Assembly: GCA_009602725.1 (NCBI GenBank)
Contig: WELB01000315.1
Location: 62,366-96,446, forward strand
Direction: 5' to 3'
Length of the DNA stretch: 34,081 nucleotides
From: Spirogloea muscicola
Taxonomy: Eukaryota; Streptophyta; Zygnematophyceae; Spirogloeales; Spirogloeaceae
In this document: positions 17,201 through 28,988 of the stretch, piece by piece
How the letters are laid out: each line of letters starts with the position of its first letter
Numbering within the stretch: the stretch's first letter is position 1
Notes under the pieces: model-generated
What the model was told of the DNA's origin: nothing
What the model saw: the letters and a program-made list of their open reading frames with translations, nothing else
The model's database searches: none
Program-made: the position numbers and the translations under genes

Positions 17201-20200
17201 CTGCAGCAATCACCTATATCTACCTCATAAGTCAAGCAATTGTAAGTAACTGATGGGGTGGACTGCGAGATAATGAGTATGTCTCTGTCAGAATGGCAAG
17301 GACGCTTGTCAACCCGAAACACTCCTGCAAGCCAACGGGCGACAAATATAAATGGCCTCATACTTCTGAGTAACATTTCATCAGCATGACCCAAAACAGG
17401 AGGTACTTGCTTACAAGGAGACCAAGCTCGTCACAAGCATTGTAGAAATCGGGACGCTCTGCGAGGGCGCCTCCCCAGATTCTCATCATATTGAGGTTCA
17501 TATCGGCATGAAACTGCAGCTCAGTATTGTACCTTTCTTTGGACAGCCTCAGCATGCCATCTGACACTATCCAATTTGCACCTCGGATGAAAAGAGGCTC
17601 TCCATTTACAAAAAACTTCCTGTGATTATGTCCCACAATGATGACACAGTCATGACCTGCACAGCTAATGATTTCTCATGGCGCAACAACAACAATGGCA
17701 ATCTACTTTCCATAACCGTGACACCACCTTCGGCCTCCTACTAGATTGAATCTAGTGGCATACTGATACCACTTACCACAGGAACATGAGGACAGCAAGC
17801 ACAGCAAAAGCAGCAGCTACAAGTTACTTAAGTGTCGATTCAGCTGTGACCCGCAATAGGTGTCACCTGCTTGCTAGCCTGTCTCCGAGCCCTGACATGG
17901 CTCGAGCAGTATGCAAGAGACTAACCTTCCCCCCGTGTCATCATCAATCACACTCTCAATGTCGCGGAAACCAAATCTGCCCATCCACGTGTCACTTTCT
18001 CCATAATGTCTGATATCTAAAATGATCTGAACTGAGTAGAGCGGTTGAGAGCCCATCCCATTGGGCCACCAAAGCCTAGGCTTCCTGAAGGTCAGCTGAA
18101 TAAGAGGCGTACAAGACAACACAACAAAGTGAGAATGAGTAACACCTTGCTCTCGTGCCAATGTTGTTTTTCACATATGATGGAGCAATTTCACATAACA
18201 ACGTCTACACGAACGATAACCATATCAGTTGACCGAACACTTGTAATTCAGATTGTATTCCAACTATGCAGTCGTAAATGAGTGAGAATGGGGAAGGCAT
18301 TCTCAAGAACCTGCAGAAAGGAAAAGCAAGACCCGAACGGGCATCCTCACGGGACTCACCGGTCGCAAAGTATGGAGGACAGACTCGTGGGCAGTCAACG
18401 TGATGTCCTCTGTATAGACATGTTCAATGCACACCAGGCCGCCTCCTTCTGGATCATCCAAAGAAACCTCAACAGTGAGGGTCCCCTGGCATGAATGTGG
18501 CAAACGGTTGACTAGCATCGCTGAAATGTGCAGCTTTGCTGTCTGGTAGGACCTCCTCGCTTGCCTCTCTTCCTCCTGAAATACTGCCACCAAGTGGGGG
18601 TCTCGCAAAACCGCTGGCTGGAAGGCAAGGGGTTGACATTAACAAGGTTGCTTGTCAATGTCTTTGAACAGACAATAATACTGTTTCTGAAGGGAAAGAG
18701 AATCGGTTTTAATCAGGAGCTCAAAAGCTAGAGTGGAAAAAAATCGAGCAGTCTGCGGGCCAGTGACCCAACTCACCCCTGACACAGAGACCACAACCTT
18801 GTCCCAAATGCCAGTATTCCGGTCCCTGCACGATGTCAAGGTGGCACTGATAAGGTCATAATATTATAAGCTATTGCATAGCCCTTTGGAAAGCACTAGA
18901 TGCAAGCATGAGGAACTGCCGTGATGGGATGAAGCAGCCTAGGACGCATGACTGCTATGTGGTGTAAGACATCCTGATGACGTGCAAGTGAAGCAGTTCT
19001 CGTCTCCAGCAAGGGATGCTAAGTTGCTGGTACGAGGAAAGTGCGCAAACGATAACCATGCCAGATTGCTCGTACACAGCTGACGTACTAGAGACCTTTG
19101 GGTAATAGTGCTCTGAAGGACTGCTTTGACCAATATTTACCAAGGGAAACAAGTATCACAATATGCTGGTCGAGCAATTTCAACATTGACGACATTCATA
19201 TTCCCAGACTGGCAAGAGCTCAAAATGTTGACACTTCCAACAACTCAGACCCTCTGCATCTTTTGAATGGTGAATGTGGAGGCTGACCTAATGGGAATGA
19301 TCCAATCCCAGCCCTCAACATACTGGGCAGTTACATCCTTGGCTATCTGCAACTTGTCAGACCACAAGATCAACATGAACAAATGTTGCACACAATTGAA
19401 GCACAGTATAGCAATATGTAGCAATTAACCATTAAGCGAGCTTTATGGAGCAGAGGAAACTCACATCGTGGTCACCACCCTGGCCCCCACCTTGGACATT
19501 GCCAGGGTGGTCAGGCGGGTGCACAAGTACAGCGAGTTGGTTGGTCCCCCCCCAGACGACATCGGTGATGTCAGCCTGGTGCCTGAGGAACATTCCCTTT
19601 GTCTCTGCCACCTTGAATCCGTTGACATATATTTCTGCCGAGTAATTGATGCCGCAAAACTCCAACCATACCCTGGATGTGAGCTGCTCCAACATGCTTC
19701 AGAAAAGGAAGTCAGCCCATATCGTCAACTGCAAGAGCGACACCAACTCAAGCAGCTCTACAGACCACAGATCGAGATTACCGTGAGGTGGGAGATGGGC
19801 GACCCTGGCAACTCAAAGGAGGTGCAGAACCAGAACGTGTAAAAGTCGCGACCAGCGGTGTGGATGTCAGGGATCTGCTGGTTGTTGAGACCATAGAACG
19901 GGTCTGGAAAAATCCCGTTGTGCACCAGGGTGGTCAAAACTCTGCAGGGTCTTGACCAGGACGTGGTCAAGGATGCTGCGCCCACAAGCATGCAGCGTGG
20001 CTTGGGTGCAACATATTTGCATGAATCGGAGCTAAGGTCCTGCTGGGGCCCCGCATCCGCTGCACTCTGCTATTCTGTGGTGCTTGAGGCCAGGCAGCTA
20101 AGCTTCTCCTCCACTAGACTATTGCAGTAATAGTGTGCGAAATCCTTTCTACTTTCAATGGGCTGCCTTGATGCTCCATCGAGTAGTACAGAATGAATGG

Positions 20201-20561
20201 GCAGGTGGGATATCCATAGGCACTCACGTGCCCGGCACCACGGCTGCGAGCCAAGTGTCATTACTGGAAGCCGGAGCAAGTCGCGAGCTGAGTTCTGACC
20301 CATTCTGTCGCACCTCGCTGCAACAGTAACAGATGCGAAATTCGAGACCAATGAGAAGGTGCACAACGGCAATAATCGCCGCTTATGTTGTAATTACAAA
20401 GCTCAGCCTGGCACTTGATCAGCAGCAGCTAATCAAGCTGGAGACAGTGAGCAGTCGTGCAAATTACAACAACAGCGCTGATGATAGTGCGTCACTGGCG
20501 AACTCCGACACTGCAAGCTCAGGGCTGGCGATGGTCCAGCCAGCCGTTCGCTAGCTTGCAT
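14289..20561 (-). CDS. Mannosylglycoprotein endo-beta-mannosidase (GH2)
   Basis: Minus-strand exons, high to low: 20317-20228, 19941-19782, 19683-19465, 19346-19288, 18825-18777, 18617-18360, 18095-17926, 17619-17415, 17131-16519, 16402-16182, 15899-15672, 15450-15313, 15050-14289. All join in phase, about 1,056 residues without exon 1. A first exon with ATG at 20561 is a guess. In order the product shows [25 protein letters not shown], a GH2 sugar-binding domain with HPPDHPG and [42 protein letters not shown], the barrel start [32 protein letters not shown] (Glu is the family acid/base) and FNPEIGSVGVP (Glu is the likely nucleophile), then [17 protein letters not shown]. This order is that of plant endo-beta-mannosidase, which cuts the Man-beta-GlcNAc bond of N-glycans. 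Exon 17131-16519 carries roughly 50 extra residues between DINDAL and [14 protein letters not shown], either an insertion or an unrecognised intron. Confidence 0.9.
14619..14666 (-). repeat. Perfect 24-bp tandem duplication in the mannosidase last exon
   Basis: Two identical 24-base copies (14619-14642 and 14643-14666) encode the eight residues ETSVRGST twice on the minus strand. The frame is kept. It lies in a variable region of the C-terminal domain. Confidence 0.9.
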
Positions 20562-21596
20562 CTAGACTGCACTGCTGCACCAGCAGAGCCTCTGGCCACC
20601 GAAGGCCATGCAAGCTGCAGTAGAGCCTCCTCGTAGCTGCGCTTCCCCGCGCAGGCACAGAAGCGCAGGGCTCAAGCTAGGCCAAGGGGCTGAGGGCGTC
20701 TCAGGGCCCGCTGCACCTGGCTCGCTTGGCCACCCAGCCGTGGTCGAGGTTGCGCCGCATGGCGCCGGACTGACGCCGCCGCCGCCGCCGCCCGCCGCCG
20801 CCGCCGCCGCCGCCGCCACCTCTGCCACCACTACCAACAGCTGACTGGCTGCTGGCAACTGCTCATTGCACCTGCTTAGACCACCATTAGCTGCCGCATT
20901 TGTACTGCAAATTCGGAAAACTTTAGCTTAGCAAATTCTTTGGAGGACTGACAGATCATCTTCTACAACTTGCAGTCCACATGACAAGCCATCTGCGGCT
21001 TCCTATGATCGCCCGCTTGCTTAGTAGCAAGCAATGGCGGTTGGTGCAGCCTGTGCGCGCCTCAAGTCCAGCCTTTGGACATGCATAGATGTCGACCGCT
21101 GTGTGGTGCAAGGCTCTGGTGTTTCATTGATGTGCCTCGCTGACCTTGCGCTATACTTAAAATCAGTGTAGCATGCGTCAATGATTGCGGTACACTCCAT
21201 TTAACACCTCGTCAATCCATGGACATATTTGGAAAACCAAATGACGAGCAGAGCTGTCGAGCCCAAAGGGGCGACATGTGATAGGAGGCGTGGCTGAGCA
21301 AACAAGGGCAAGTTGCGGATAAGGACGGGAATCCAGTCATCTTGCGCCCATAAGTGCCTGCCTCTAAGCAAGGACGATTTTACATGGCTGTGAGCTAAGC
21401 AGCGAGCAGCTAAAATGGCATCACTTGCACCTCAAATCTACATTCTGTACTTGCAGGTTTACTTCTCAAACCCAATGGAAATCGACCCAGATCTAAGCTT
21501 CACTCAGGAGTAAAGCAACGATGTCTGCCTCTGTTGCAGCTTGAGCTTGCGCATGCCCTCGAGCTCGTAACATGTGCAGTAAATAAGCGCATGGTC
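20562..21596. other. Intergenic region between mannosidase and aldehyde dehydrogenase
   Basis: The left part (20580-20840) is GC-rich and likely holds the mannosidase promoter and 5' leader. It includes a (CCG)n run at 20774-20818. Open frames in it are poly-Ala/Pro products of that run. The right part should hold the 3' end of the aldehyde dehydrogenase; TTACA at 21380-21384 (TGTAA on the minus strand), 213 bases past the stop, is a candidate poly(A) signal. Confidence 0.45.
20774..20818. repeat. (CCG)n trinucleotide run
   Basis: A 45-base run of GCC/CCG triplets with one slippage. In any frame it gives poly-Pro, poly-Ala or poly-Gly (or Arg), which explains the open frames on both strands here. 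Confidence 0.9.
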
Positions 21597-24500
21597 TCAC
21601 ATAATCTGACCCACATTGCGCATGAGCATGACGCGGGTCTCCGTCATGTCCTCCATGGCGTACCGCAGGCCCTCGCGGCCCAGCCCCGAGTCTTTCACGC
21701 CGCCGTATGGCTGCCATCAAGAGCAACACAAGGGCATCAAGCTCTGCAGACATGTGGAGCCCGATACGTGTTTGCAGCGTTGGCAGGATGCAGACACTGT
21801 AGCACAATTATTCGAGTCACCAAAGCTCACTTGCGAGTCAATGCGCATGCTTGGCACGTCGTTGATGCACACGCCGCCAACATCAAGGTGCTCAAATGCA
21901 TAGAAGGCCTTGTTCAGGTCCCTGTTGAATACTCCAGCCTGCAGTGCTCGCCGGAGCTTGGCTGTTAACAGGATGAAGAGACTAGAAAGTTGCTGCCACA
22001 GGGCCTCTACTTTGAATTGTTCCTTCTTGAGTACGAACTTTCCCCGCTGATAAATAGTACACATCCTTAAAGCTTCCTTCAGCATGGCCATAAGGACGAG
22101 GAGACCGCACTTAGAACTGGCCCACTTTGCAATTGCCAAGACGGCACATCAATTACCTGGAGCCCAAACTTTGAGGCATTGACATCGTTGATTGTAGTTG
22201 TGAAGTCGTCATAAGGTATGAGCACCACCACGGGCCCAAATACCTCCTCGCAAAGGACCTGCGCAAATACAATGCAAGGCTGTGTCTGCATCAGCTCTTT
22301 GAGTTGGCCAGCGAGATAGGACAGTCACTCTGTGGAGATTCAGAGCACTCTCTAATCCATTCAGGGTTGTGAAGTGTACTTCACAACGGCTGCATGCTGA
22401 TCCCTGAAGATTTCGTGCTTTTGAAGCATGCACTACCTTCAAGGACGGACGAGTGCTCACCTCCATGTCAGTCCTCACGTTCTCCATGACGGTTGCCTTG
22501 TAGAAGACGCCGTCGCGTTTGCCACCTATCAGGACTCTGTTGTGGGAAACCGGTGGCAAACGGCTGAGCTACAGATGTGTTGTTGGCAGAGATGGCACAA
22601 TGCATGAGGCACAAATAGGAGAGGTAAAGCCTCCTTGTTCTGGCAAGAGTTGCTAGGGGGTGGTGGTTACCGCGCCCCATTCTCAACTGCGTGATCCACC
22701 CACTGCTCGATGCGCTTGGCCTCTGACTCGGCAATTATTGGGCCTATGAATGTCTCCTCCTCTAGTGGGTCTCCCTGAGACAAGAACTCTGCAATCTCAG
22801 AAGGGCCTCGTGGTAGTCTACTTTTGAGTATGAACATTTCTGAGAGAGTGATGTGTTGACACCATCGTGTTACCCGACATTTCAGAGCAGTGGCTTGCAT
22901 CCACTTTCAGCAAGTGAAAGAACAATCACTTTGTCGTACCTCTTTGAGCTGCGAGACTGCCTCAGTCAGCGCCCCTTTGACCGTTTCATAAAGGTTCTGT
23001 GCATAGGCAGAGCAATGAGGAGGATCTCAATGGCAGGAATATGGGCTCTTTTTGGTAACTGAGTGGGTGTCAACTATCACACTCACTGACGCCCTATTGC
23101 CTCATTGCCTGATGCATCTCCACTTTCTGCTTTCGGCTGGCAACATTGCAAGATCGTGAGACTGACAAGGCAATTTGCACGAGATACAGTCAAAGTAGCG
23201 ATAGTCTATCATGCCTTTTTTATGTATATCCGCTGCACGCTGATGCACGACTGCCCACTCTGGTAGAAACCACCGTGCACGATGAGTGCAATTACACCGC
23301 CAATGTCAGGCACTAGCTCCTGTCACACCAGCAGAACAATGCATAAGTATGTTAGTAAGTGACAGCAGAAAGCAAGAGTAGTACCTGTTAATAATACAGG
23401 CAGAGTGAGTCTGAGCCCTCATAAGCAGTCATCTCTGCTATGTGAAATTGCTTGGGTGACATAATCACTGAGGATGGCTAAGGCGCAACAAAGTAGGAAG
23501 CAATGCTCACATCAACAATGCAGGCAGCATTGCCGCCCAGCTCCAGCACCACTTTTTTCTTTCCAGCTCGAGCCTTCATAGCCCACCCAACCTGTTGCAG
23601 ACAAGCCCATCAAGCTGTTAGGTGAGTCCAATTAAGGTAAGTATCAGCATAGACTTGGCACTGAGTCTCTCCAGGGGGGTTGCAGAACCTGGGCAGCAGT
23701 ACAGCCAGGGCAATGCAAGTGCAGAGGAGAGAGAAGAGCAGCTAACGAGAGACGGAACACACAGATGGGGACCCCGTGAAGGAGAGGAGCTTGAATCTAT
23801 CGTCCGTTGTGAAGAGATCAGCTCCATCTCTGGCGCATGGGAGGATGGAGAATGCTCCTTCCGGCAGGTTCGCACGCGACAGGATCTCTCCGAGAAGAAG
23901 TGCCCCGATGGGCGTACGGCTGCAAGCCAGCGGCAAAGCGGCAAAATGGCAACGAGGATAAGGAATCATCTCACGGATGATGGCGTTCAGCTGATGGTCA
24001 ATAAGATCAGGTCACTGTAATCAAGCCCCAAGCCTGCATGAAGGTGGCAGCCCACACCTGGCAGGCTTCATCACGAACGGGCAGCCGACAGCAAGCGCTG
24101 GGGCAATTTTGTGAGCAGCCTGAAAAGCAGATGATCAGGAGTCAGAGCATTGCAGCTGCGTGTGACAGTCTCACAGTGTAGCACTTTTAATTGCCTGCAA
24201 TCGACTCAATGCCACATGAGACAGGAGGATCCTTGCAGCTCGCTTGGTGAAGAGCCCAAGGGCTTACCAGATTGAGGGGGAAGTTGAACGGGCTGACCAT
24301 GCTGATGGGGCCTATCGGAAACTTTCTCACCTGTCAGCAAAATGTGCAGGGCTCCACCCAATCACGCCACCAGCAATCAGGATGGCACAATTATCAGGTC
24401 TAACAGCATCGCACCATGGCTTCAGTCACACAACTTGGTAAATCTTGTGCTTTTTCCTGCACGCTCTTAAGGCATGCACCAAAAATAGCAGCTTACCAGG

Positions 24501-25176
24501 GACTGGTAGCCTTTTGCTCTCTCTGAAATGTCTATGGGGGCATACTCGCCATACCTTCACCTCAGCAGAAGCAGGAGTAGTGTAAGATCCATATGTCATT
24601 TCTCCGGGATGCAGCAAGAAGGTCAGCATGTCACAGAAGTATTCCCATTTGCTGGTCACAGAAGTATTCCTATTTGCTGACGGTGAGGAGTGACATCTTA
24701 AATGCACAACTACCGCCTTAGGCCTTGATTGGACACAACTTGGACTGGGCACGGCTAATCTACAGTATCAAGCTAGGATAGCTGGACTGTATCAATGGCC
24801 ATGGGCAACAAGGACTGGTGCTTACATACGGACGCTCTCTTCTGCAGCAATCTGGAAGGTGTCAATGAGCCTCTGCACCTCTCCTCGTGAGTCCCTATAA
24901 ATCATGAACGAAGCGCACAATTAGTAGCCAATGACATTATCACTTGGTAGATTTGTGATTCTCAGTTTAATGGTCCACTCTTTCCAGTAAGGCTTTATGC
25001 AATCTTCAGAATAATGAGCACCAAGTACCTCGAAGCGTCAACCCAACAGAACCTGCTGAGAGCAGGGCCGGCAAGGGCAGCGGGCTACCTGATGGGCTTT
25101 CCAGCCTCCATGCAGAGGGCCTTGGCAAACTCCTCCGACCTCGCCTTCACTTCCCTCACAACCATCTCACAGACCG
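21597..25176 (-). CDS. Aldehyde dehydrogenase, 5'-truncated
   Basis: Minus-strand exons: 25176-25089 (partial), 24894-24830, 24601-24555, 24330-24268, 24119-24058, 23919-23763, 23591-23511, 23319-23215, 22996-22940, 22774-22671, 22536-22461, 22258-22157, 21938-21831, 21710-21597. All phases agree. Order of motifs: [52 protein letters not shown] (the Lys binds NAD), [21 protein letters not shown] (general-base Glu), [16 protein letters not shown] (catalytic Cys), [34 protein letters not shown] and [17 protein letters not shown]. This is a soluble NAD(P)-dependent ALDH with the active-site residues present. Substrate is unknown; the closest type I recall is the lactaldehyde/GAPN-like branch. 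The intron after 23215 uses a GC donor (AAAAAG|GCATGA). The first roughly 60-70 residues are missing because retrotransposon sequence starts at 25178-25181, next to an ambiguous N at 25177. Confidence 0.9.
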
Positions 25177-25180
25177 NCGA

Positions 25181-26640
25181 CCCGCTCAGTAACCACGAGT
25201 CAGCACATAGAGGTCGCTAACTGATGCTCGAATACCGGATGGCAATCGACAAGCTCTTGAACTACCAGCCAAAGCTCGACCAGCTTTCTGATGCAACGCA
25301 TGAGCCTGAGGAGAGGAGAGAGCCTGAGCTCGCTGCAGACAAGCTGACACTCAACGTCGCAAAAATGATAGATGGGCAGCCGGCATACCCACCTGGGCTG
25401 GAAGCATATCCTCGCGTAGTGCATATCCCAGACTCGCTATGTTCTCAAGTAGGGTATGGAAGCGAGGACCCATGCAGCCGAAAGTGTCGATTGCGGCCGG
25501 GAGAAGGTGGTCGCTGCGGGGGTAGTCAGAGTAGTGTCGGAGCTTTCCCTGCTCAGCACCTCCCACTGCGTGGCCAGCAATGTGCGTAGAAGCGGAACTC
25601 TTGTATGCCTCGGTCACCACGACATCCACCAAGGCTCGTGGGCCTCCGCCGGGTTGTACACCCACAATGTCCAGGGTGCGACGGTGATGGCGACCCTAGG
25701 GATCCGTGGTGATGGGCATTACATTGCTTACTCCACGATGGCGCGGTAGCAGGCGTCGCGCATCAAGCCCGCCAGGGCGTCTCGTAGGAGATTGTGGACG
25801 CCCACCACCTCAGGCCCTGTGGGACACCGCAGCATGTGGGTGGCTAGGTCTCCGCCCTCCGCAACGAAGCCACACTCACACTGAGTTACTCCAATTAGGC
25901 AGGTCGGGGGCAGGCCCAGGAACAGCTGGAGAAGCGTCCGGAATGCTTCAGGGCTGATTTTGAAAGCGTTGTAGATTGCGTGTGTGGTGAGCCAATTCGT
26001 TGCCCCAGGCGTTGCGAGCGATGTGAGACGTGCCAGAATCCTTGGATTGGTCTTCATATCCGGCATCGTCCTCAACGCCTTGCGACGCTCGTCCTCAACT
26101 GCAGCAACGAGTCTGGCCTGTGCCGCTTTGTCTGGTGCTTGAGCAAGCGCGGGGTGAGGAGGGGTTGTAAGGAGGGGAAGGAGCAGAGTGCTGACTCCTG
26201 GACGCTCCTCAATTGCACTTGAAATGCCAAGGAGCCTTCCTCCACCTCGGCTGCAGGGCCGGCCAGGCAAGGGAAGCGTAAGGGAAGAAAGGAGGCAACC
26301 GGGTGCCAGCAACCGAGAAAGGCTGCCTGCGCCGTCTGTTCAAGTGACCGGCAGCCCAGGCCGCCCATTCGTGTGGGAAGGGATGCCTGCAGGGAGGATG
26401 AAGGTGAGGGGAAGGATGGGTGTTTAATCAGGGAAGCCAGGGTTTGCAGGAGGGAGGTGTTAAACTCCTTATACAGCTCGCGCACCATGTCTGTTGGGGC
26501 GACTGTTCGCTGCAGGTAGCCAGCTCGTTGACCGGTTGCAGCAAGTTAGGATGGCCAGCGACAGCTGCGGATCCGAGGAGAGGAAGGGAGGGAAGGGGGG
26601 CAAGGTGTTGATGCAGACGTTCACGTAAGTCCTCCACAAC
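25181..26640 (-). mobile_element. RLE-type non-LTR retrotransposon, 5'-truncated and frame-broken
   Basis: On the minus strand this is the longest element remnant. From 26488 downward it encodes LPTRMGGLGCRSLEQTAQAA, a typical reverse-transcriptase C-terminal (thumb) motif. A shifted frame then gives ATPGATNWLTTHA and the zinc knuckle CECG(11)H(4)C near 25830-25880. Another frame gives the endonuclease core (VDVVVTEA, KLRHYSDYP) and AIDTFGCMGPRFHTLLENIA, ending in the tail unit at 25180-25260. At least two frameshifts make it inactive. The RT palm is missing. Confidence 0.82.
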
Positions 26641-26649
26641 TGGTTACAG

Positions 26650-27030
26650 CAGCTCAGTAACCCCTACTCAGCAGCCGCAAGTCAGGGGTATGCAGCAGCT
26701 GGACAAGAGTCACGACGAATTCAGAAGCAGCTGCTAAAGCGCGGCCTGCCCGCAAGTGCACTGCATGAGCCCAGGAATGCTGGATGAGACTGAGAGCTGC
26801 ACGCAGTGAGTGACCCCGCGGCATTGAAGCCGGGCAGCTCACCTTGCTGTCCTTGACGACGATGGAATGGCTGCCATGCGTTCGCTGCAGGAGTACCAGC
26901 CACCGACTGCCAAAGGCCCCGTGCACGTCCATTGCCAGCGCCACAGATCCTCGCCGGCAGGGTGGTCCTCGCACTTGCGCTCTTTGCTGCCTGCAGCATT
27001 GCACCCGTGTGCCCTGGCTCCGCCGCCAAT
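26650..27030 (-). mobile_element. Second RLE retrotransposon tail, minus strand
   Basis: Minus-strand reading gives LAMDVHGAFGSRWLVLLQR, GFNAAGSL in a shifted frame, then WAHAVHLRAGRALAAAS and LRLLSRGY at the stop near 26654. It resembles the 538-1340 subfamily (AIDVHGAYGS) rather than the neighbouring 25.2-26.6 kb copy, so two different elements lie in tandem. Confidence 0.72.
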
Positions 27031-27059
27031 TTTGTGGGAAAGAAGAAATAGCTTATTCG

Positions 27060-28060
27060 AATTGTAAGGCGATGGCTGTCAGAGGCCAGCCCAGAAGGAA
27101 TAGACAAGATTTGGGGCATGGAATGGAGCCGCCCCGCCCAAGCCCGAGGCGGCAGCCTGGGCACGACCAGCACGTGATTCAAGGCATGTGCCAACGACTG
27201 CTGCATCTACGTACTACAGCAGATATATATCACGTTATCAGGAAATAAGCATCGTTGCTCGATCTGGATAGGAGACTTATTCCCCCAAGGGGGCGATGGC
27301 TGTGAGAAGCCAGCAAACAAGGTTCGAAGGGGCCGGAAGGCACGAAAATCACACAGCTACGCAAGTGGCTGCTTCGAAAAGGTGGTCAATTTCCCTGGTC
27401 AGCAACTGCAAGTCAGAGTTGCTCGCAGCTGGAAAACTGTCACCCAACCGATTCCAGAAGCAGCAGCCAAAGGACGGCCTGCCAGCAATTAACTGCATTC
27501 ACTGCACTGGAGCAGAACTGGCAGGCAGATTCGCAACATCTGAATGAGCAACCCAGCGGTTCTGAAGCCGGGCTGCTCACCTCTTTGTCCTTGTTGCGGT
27601 CAAGAAAGTGCCCGCTCGATGGCCACAGCCTTGCCGACTGTGTCTCGCTTCCTCTGCCCATCTGGTGGGTTGGTGGGTTGGTGGGTTTGATATTGTCTGT
27701 AGAAGAAAAGTAGCTCTGCAAGGGGGCGAGGGCTACAAAAGGCCAGCCCAAATGAAATTAAGAAGGTTCAAAGACACTGACCAATAGCGGACAACACGCA
27801 GGAGAACAACGATCTCTAATGATGGCCTCTCAATCTTACCCTACTCAGCAGCCATTAGTCGGAAATACCCGGTGTCAGTGGTCATTACGCCCCGTGATGA
27901 TACGGGGTCCCGTCCAGGCATGTGGAACCAACTAGGGGTTACTGAGCGGCCATTCTTAGTGCTTCCTTCTTCACCTGCGTGCTATTCGCTTGCAATGGGT
28001 GCCTTCTGGACCTTGTGCATTCTTTTGTGGGCTGCCCGTTAGCGGCCCTCCGCCTTTTTG
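27060..28060. repeat. Cluster of 3'-tail hairpin units, both orientations
   Basis: GCGATGGCTG-type starts followed by AGAGGCCAGCCCA-like strings occur near 27071, 27295 and 27728 (minus-oriented units). A plus-oriented unit at 27937-28060 contains TTACTGAGCGGCCATTC and a GGGCTGCCCGTTAGCGGCCC hairpin. A GGTGGGTTGGTGGGTTGGTG run lies near 27664. I see no coding sequence. Confidence 0.6.
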
Positions 28061-28191
28061 AAGACTGCGACTGCTAATCTTAGGCTTCAAGCGGCTGTGA
28101 ATGCCAGCCAGGTGCATGCAGAGGATGTTGATAATCATATTAGCATTTCTCTCTTAGCGGAGCCACAGGCTAGGCAGAGAGGGCGTTCCAT

Positions 28192-28460
28192 TTAACCCCG
28201 TGTCAGCAATATGAAGTCAGATGAGCTGCGAGGAGGAAGAGCAACCCCGCTGCGCGAGCCAGATGCTGCTGCAAGGGCGCGGCCGGCACGGCGGTGCAAA
28301 ACAAGCGCTTGGGACCGGTGGAGGGACGTAGATAGACGCAGGCGGTAGCAGGACACAAGACCCAGAAGGCACCGAGCCTCCAGGATGTGCTGCACCCTGT
28401 TCGCGGCGCTGCTAGCCAGCTTAGTACTCTTGTTCGAGGGACCCCGTTGAAGCGCAACTG
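28192..28460 (-). mobile_element. RLE retrotransposon tail, minus strand
   Basis: The minus strand encodes RLRLSTSLHRSQALVLHRRA, then AGRALAAASGSRSG and SSSDFILLTRG at the end. It is the same C-terminal tail as at 1090-1340. Upstream sequence to about 28660 stays open but has no motif I can assign. A further hairpin unit (GCGATGGCTTCAATTGGCCA) lies near 28720. Confidence 0.68.
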
Positions 28461-28898
28461 CTCCTACCAGGCACGGTGGCGACGAGGCCGGCGCACACGG
28501 CGTGTGGAGGGCTCGGCCCCCGAGCCGGATCATCGGCAAGGCGGGCGTCCTGATCGAGCTCACTTTGCTGCCTGGCTGACGTCCTTTGGCAGCCCGTTGG
28601 CTCCTCCTTCGGGGAGCCGGAAGGCCAACCGCCGGGCGGGGCGCGGTGCGAAGGGGGACCACTGCCGAGGTGGAAGACTGTTAACTAAAAAAAGAGCGAA
28701 GGAAGAAACCTTCGAGACGGCGATGGCTTCAATTGGCCAACCCAGGGAAAAGGAATGAAAAAGATTTGAAGGAGCCAGGTAAGCGCAATATCACGGTGAC
28801 CCAAGCGGCCAACAATCAAGAGATATTCAAGGACGGCCTGCAGCCCCCCCCTGGCCAGAGCCCACGCGACCGCTGCCAGCCGCAGCTCCGAGAGCTCC

Positions 28899-28954
28899 AT
28901 GGCGGCCGCCGCGCAGCGCGCGCTCGCCGCACCGCCCCCGCCGCCGCCGCCGCC

Positions 28955-28988
<34 letters not shown>

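Noticed and set aside
20333-20554. Plus-strand frame starting [18 protein letters not shown], resembling a signal peptide
   Set aside because: It overlaps the antisense 5' region of the mannosidase gene, has no downstream exon and no family match.
20562-20858. Alanine/glycine/proline-rich frames on both strands
   Set aside because: They are products of the (CCG)n run and GC-rich DNA; no frame joins convincingly to the mannosidase.
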